Origin: Andrena cerasifolii
Taxonomy: Eukaryota; Arthropoda; Insecta; Hymenoptera; Andrenidae
Assembly (NCBI RefSeq): GCF_050908995.1
Contig: NC_135119.1
Span: 5,766,001 to 5,830,000, forward strand
Reading direction: 5' to 3'
Length of the DNA: 64,000 nt
Numbering within the stretch: position 1 is the first letter of the stretch; each line of letters starts with the position of its first letter. The position numbers and the translations under genes are program-made. A model generated the notes under the pieces. It ran no database searches. It was not told where the DNA came from and was given only the letters and a program-made list of their open reading frames with translations. Below, piece by piece: positions 60,017 through 64,000 of this stretch.

Positions 60017-60345
60017 CTTTTAGTTGATTTTTCCCCGAGTTGCTCGCGCCCGTTTTCGCCTACTTCTATTAGAACGTCCCTTGAACCCTCGATTCCTTCG
60101 AGTTTTCCTCTCCAAAACTTCTTTATACGTTTTCTTGCCGAAAAGTTCTTAACTGTGCCGATCTCAGTTCCTTCTGGTGTACTGTAACTTGCAGCGTTAC
60201 GACGTTTCTCCGTCTTTTCTTCTCTCGGTGTCGATCTCTGCCACTCGTCTCCTTCAGTATTCTGACAGCGATTCAAGTGTTTCCTCAATCTTTCATGCGG
60301 AACTAATGTTGGTGGCCTCTCGACACATTGGCATTTATGTTTCAT
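60017..60345 (-). CDS. Candidate first coding exon, unknown protein
   Basis: A minus-strand frame starting at ATG (60345) runs about 110 codons to a TAA that lies within AAAAG-GTAAGC, a close match to the consensus 5' splice donor, placed at 60017/60016. The predicted segment is strongly charged, rich in Glu, Arg and Lys (e.g. REEKTEKRR, SARKRIKKFWRGK), with an N-terminal KCQC and no hydrophobic segment. Unlike most frames in the window it is strand-specific, free of repeats and moderately GC-rich. An in-frame stop lies just upstream of the ATG, and a TATA-like stretch lies at about 60400-60410. Downstream exons would lie below 60011; I found none, and the solo LTR would sit in the intron. 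I recognise no domain; it may be chance. Confidence 0.25.
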
Positions 60346-60551
60346 CCACTAAATCCGTACCTTTCACCTCTGTTCTATACCGAGTGGTTTTCCTTTATTT
60401 TATAATATAATTTATAACCACTACGTCAAATACAATACAGTAAATTGTTTCTGTTAATGAAAAATAGACATTTAAAGTATTGTACGATAGGTAGCTTAGT
60501 CCTTTAGAACATGATGAATATTTGTTTACAGAAGTAATCTAAAAAGTTAGA

Positions 60552-61075
60552 TAGTAGAAATACTTTTACTCTACTATTACTCTAGTTATATAGTAGAATT
60601 ACTTTCACTCTACTATTACTCTAGTTATATAGTAGAATTACTTTTACCCTACTATTACTCTAGTTATATAGTAGAATTACTTTTACCCTACTATTACTCT
60701 AGTTATATAGTAGAATTACTTTTACCCTACTATTGCTCTAGTTATATAGTAGAATTACTTTTACCCTACTATTGCTCTACTTATATAGTAGAATTACTTT
60801 TACCCTACTATTGCTCTAGTTATATAGTAGAATTACTTTTACCCTACTATTACTCTAGTTATATAGTAGAATTACTTTTACTCTACTATTACTCTAGTTA
60901 TATAGTAGAATTACTTTTACTCTACTATTACTCTAGTTATATAGTATAATTACTTTTACTCTACTATTACTTTAGTTATATAGTAGAATTACTTTTACTC
61001 TACTATTACTCTAATTATATAGTAGAATTACTTTTACTCTACTATTACTCTAATTATATAGTAGAATTACTTTTA
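60552..61075. repeat. 39-bp minisatellite, 13 units plus a partial
   Basis: Thirteen units of exactly 39 bp (60552-61058) and a 17-bp partial. Each unit starts TAGTAGAATTACTTTTAC, continues TCTACTATTACTC and ends TAGTTATA. TAGTAG and CTACTA are mirrored within the unit. Variants (ACTC/ACCC, TTACT/TTGCT, TAGTT/TAATT) cluster in neighbouring units, as expected from local duplication. Confidence 0.97.
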
Positions 61076-64000
61076 TATCTGATTTTAGAAGTAATCATTG
61101 TAAAGTAACCTTTGTTTAACGAACATTTGTACATGTATAGGTATGTTGGTTTTTCGGTATTTGTGTGGGTAACCTTTGTTAGTAAAATCCATGTTGATAT
61201 CTAATGGGGTCTCAGAAATATTATAAATTCCGAGAAAATACATTTTACCCCCTTTCACAACAATTTTTTTTTATTGAAATTTTAAGGTCACTTGCACCTT
61301 CTAAAGTTATTAGACAACAATGTTATATCTGTAGAGATGAAATCAAAAGGTTTGATATATCAAGCGTTGACTTTCAAATTTGATTTATGTGCATGAAACC
61401 AAAGGAGACTATACCAACTCGTGTTTTGCAATCGAAATGCCATATTGGAAAAAATGAGGAACCCTTTTGGTCAAACAATAATCGTGGAAGTCCTAATAAC
61501 TGTGTATTTACTTCTTTTGTATTTATCCAAAATAAATGTTTAAGAATCGTTTTAAAAATAATGCTGTGTTATGAGTTACAAACATTTTTCAACGGATTGC
61601 TACACATAGCTTTTTACACTATTACAGATGATATCTACCTATCATAAATCACACAGAACTCCTCTTACAAGTATAAGTTTAAGCATTCCAAAATATTATA
61701 TACGCACATGCTTATCGCTGCAGTTTAATAACAATGGCCACCTTTATCAATATTGACATTTATTTTTTTCAAACAGTACAAATTCTCGTATTACTACTGT
61801 GAAGCGTTACCAATAATAATTCCGTAGTGAAGACTATGCATTAAAACGTTAATAGAATTTTAATTTTAAATTTTTAGGATTTCGATCATTGTCAACCTGT
61901 GATTTACACGAGTTATGTAACATAAACTTAATTCCTTAAAGAAACACTTATGTTTGAAACACTTATAAACAGAACTTTACATAAAACAAGATATTTTTTA
62001 GCATTTATGCAATTTTTAAATAAACTAGAAATATATCGACATACAACAATTGCTGTTAGGAAAAATAATTATTGTGATTACAGTTTCTCACGTGAAGCAG
62101 TAAAGTCTAGATTTAAATGTAAGTACCCACGTATGTACGTGAAATCGATTCTTGCAGAAAATAAGCTTTCCTCAGTTTTGTTCGTCTCTGCAAGGAAACA
62201 TATTTTTTTAATTATCGTAAAAAGTAGCAAACTAAAATATTCAATTTTTCTAGAATAGGTAGTTTAGCAACATAAAATACTAAATTAACCCAACTCGAAT
62301 TAGGATTGTAACATTTGTATATCATACACATAAAGCACAGTATTTAAAAAAAAAATGTATTACACTTCTGTAATATTTCGTAAATATTATCTTCTGTCAC
62401 TAGTCACTCAAAAATTCCTAATATCTATGTAACGTTAGGAGCATAAGAATGTTTGTCGCGCAACAATTTATTTAATATATATTTTTCATCATTTTAAGCG
62501 AATTTTTTCTTACTAGGTGCGATAAATTAAAATCCATTAAAATGGAAATCTTAGTAACTGAGATGGAAAAAGCTGACGGACTTAAAAGAAACAAATGGAC
62601 ACTGTGAAGCTTATTAGGAAAGAAATGAAATTTTCCGAGTTTAATACCCAGCCTCAACGTTTACACCGCATAATTCTGCCTAAGGAACTTTAAGTTCACA
62701 TGCACCTACAGCCAGCGCACATTTCTTCTCGCTAAAGAAAGTTTTTTTAGCGTTAGATTCAAGAAACCAGGCTGCTGTGTTTTTCTCTTTTCAACACTGT
62801 TAAAATTGAATTTTTCCCTTGCTAAAGTAATTGCAGTTTTTATAGTAAATTACAGCTAGATTCTGCGAGTAATAGAATTTACGAATACTAATTGCAATTA
62901 GTTAAAACGCTAGAAACGCATAGCACTGTAATTAAGTATTGTTTGTTGCCCTATTGTAATGATAAATTAATCATTCCCATTTAGTATGCTGAACCTGATG
63001 CAACAATCTTTGCAAATATTCATTTCAACAGAAAAACATGGCGTAATACGAGAAACGTAATACGAGAAATTAACGAATAAACAATCCTATGATATTTACT
63101 TCCGACTTTTGAAATTTCTGGATATTGATTTTGTTCTCGTTTCGTAAACATATAATTTGATATTTTTCGACAAACACTTTATAGCAACGAGAATTATTCA
63201 GAGTAAATACCATGGACAGTATGAGCAGCAGGAGAATAGAAATAATTTTTTTTTAAAATTAAGTTTCGCGGAGTAGCCTCTTCGAATCTTTTATCGACGA
63301 AATTCCGATGTGTGCTTTCTTACTTCGTTCAAATACCTACACGTATAGAATTCCAAAGATTTGTATCACTGATCGGTCAACACTTAATCGTATATGCACA
63401 CGAGCACATAAGAATAAAATTTTCAAATGATTCACGTTTCAGGTATACTTGGAATCGAAACTGGCTGTCTGAAGCTTTTGTGTAAGCTGCGTCCTTTTGA
63501 AAGAGCGTTCCAGTGTTCCACCAGCGTTACAGTTACCTTCTGGCTTCTGGGATTTCAGGACGCATTTATACCGGTACGCTTCTTGAAGGTAAATCTACAT
63601 TTATAATAGAAAAGCGAAAAGAACATTTCGCTGTAACCACTACTACTTCAGCTCCGTTTTTTACGATTATGTACTCTGTTATCAGAGGGAGACGATACGC
63701 TACGACAATGCACGGTAAAGTCACTAGCGCATTTAAATGGGATTTCTAGATTGTTTATGGACACTAGGTGGACAACATTCGACACAGAGAAAGGATGTAT
63801 TGGTTAACTGGTCGTATAAGTGATACGGTTCACGACTACACTTTCTCGAACTATGCAGTTACACTGTCTTTAACGTGATGAGCAAATACTGAGATTATAC
63901 TGTACAAGGCCCAACATTCTAATGAAGCCGAATTTATTAACAATAAATTCATTCAATGTTTAGTCTCATGAAAGGTAGTAATAACTTAGTGAAGGTAGTA
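61076..64000. other. AT-rich stretch to the window end, nothing recognised
   Basis: Short plus-strand frames at 61387-61647, 61950-62258 and 63513-63749 have no recognisable domains. No inverted or tandem repeats and no RNA genes seen. Confidence 0.45.

Noticed and set aside
60552..61075. 39-bp repeats considered as a CRISPR or coding repeat
   Set aside because: No unique spacers between units and stop codons in the reading frames; a minisatellite.

Overview
The window looks like insect nuclear DNA, AT-rich, with TA and CA microsatellites, short-TIR DNA transposons, Helitrons and a solo LTR. A hymenopteran is a reasonable guess from the style of the TA- and TTAA-flanked elements, but the sequence does not prove it. 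I find no intact, recognisable protein-coding gene, no tRNA or rRNA and no CRISPR. Most open frames are short, lie inside repeats, or are open on both strands because the DNA is palindromic. The window is best read as an intergenic or long intronic stretch that has collected non-autonomous transposons.

Layout. 1-7 kb: degraded Tc1-type MITE, Helitron, CpG-rich patch, a TTAA-flanked element and a near-perfect 91-bp-arm hairpin. 7.1-7.7 kb: a hAT-type MITE with an exact 8-bp target duplication, carrying 15 copies of a 9-bp repeat. 10.3-14.9 kb: TA-flanked elements and a large palindromic element with a 143-bp Harbinger-type MITE nested at its centre. 16-25 kb: 99-bp tandem repeat, TTAA palindromes, an AT cruciform and Tc1-type MITEs. 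25.2-28.5 kb: a Harbinger-like cluster with a MADF-domain remnant and a 401-bp GC-rich element containing fifteen 11-bp repeats. 29.5-34.3 kb: a 1.3-kb TA-flanked element abutting a Tc1-type MITE, then the uninterrupted sister of the 14-kb palindrome. 36.6-43.1 kb: AACCGG tandem repeats, two TTAA palindromes, a miRNA-like hairpin, a 633-bp Tc1-type palindrome and two Helitrons. 44.3-50.2 kb: a hAT MITE with perfect target duplication, nested inverted-repeat elements and another TTAA palindrome. 51.7-52.5 kb: a MITE joined to a transposase-like zinc-finger tail. 55-61 kb: relics, a solo LTR, a possible coding exon (minus strand) and a 39-bp minisatellite. 61-64 kb: AT-rich, nothing recognised.

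How the parts relate. At least four element families occur as several copies, so the window itself supplies comparisons: full versus internally deleted Tc1-type MITEs, filled versus empty insertion sites, and three full copies plus relics of one TTAA palindrome. Two small protein remnants (MADF, 25.6 kb; Cys/His-rich tail, 52.0 kb) hint at the autonomous elements that may once have moved the non-autonomous ones. One strand-specific open frame ending in a consensus splice donor (60.0-60.3 kb) is the best, still weak, candidate for host coding sequence.
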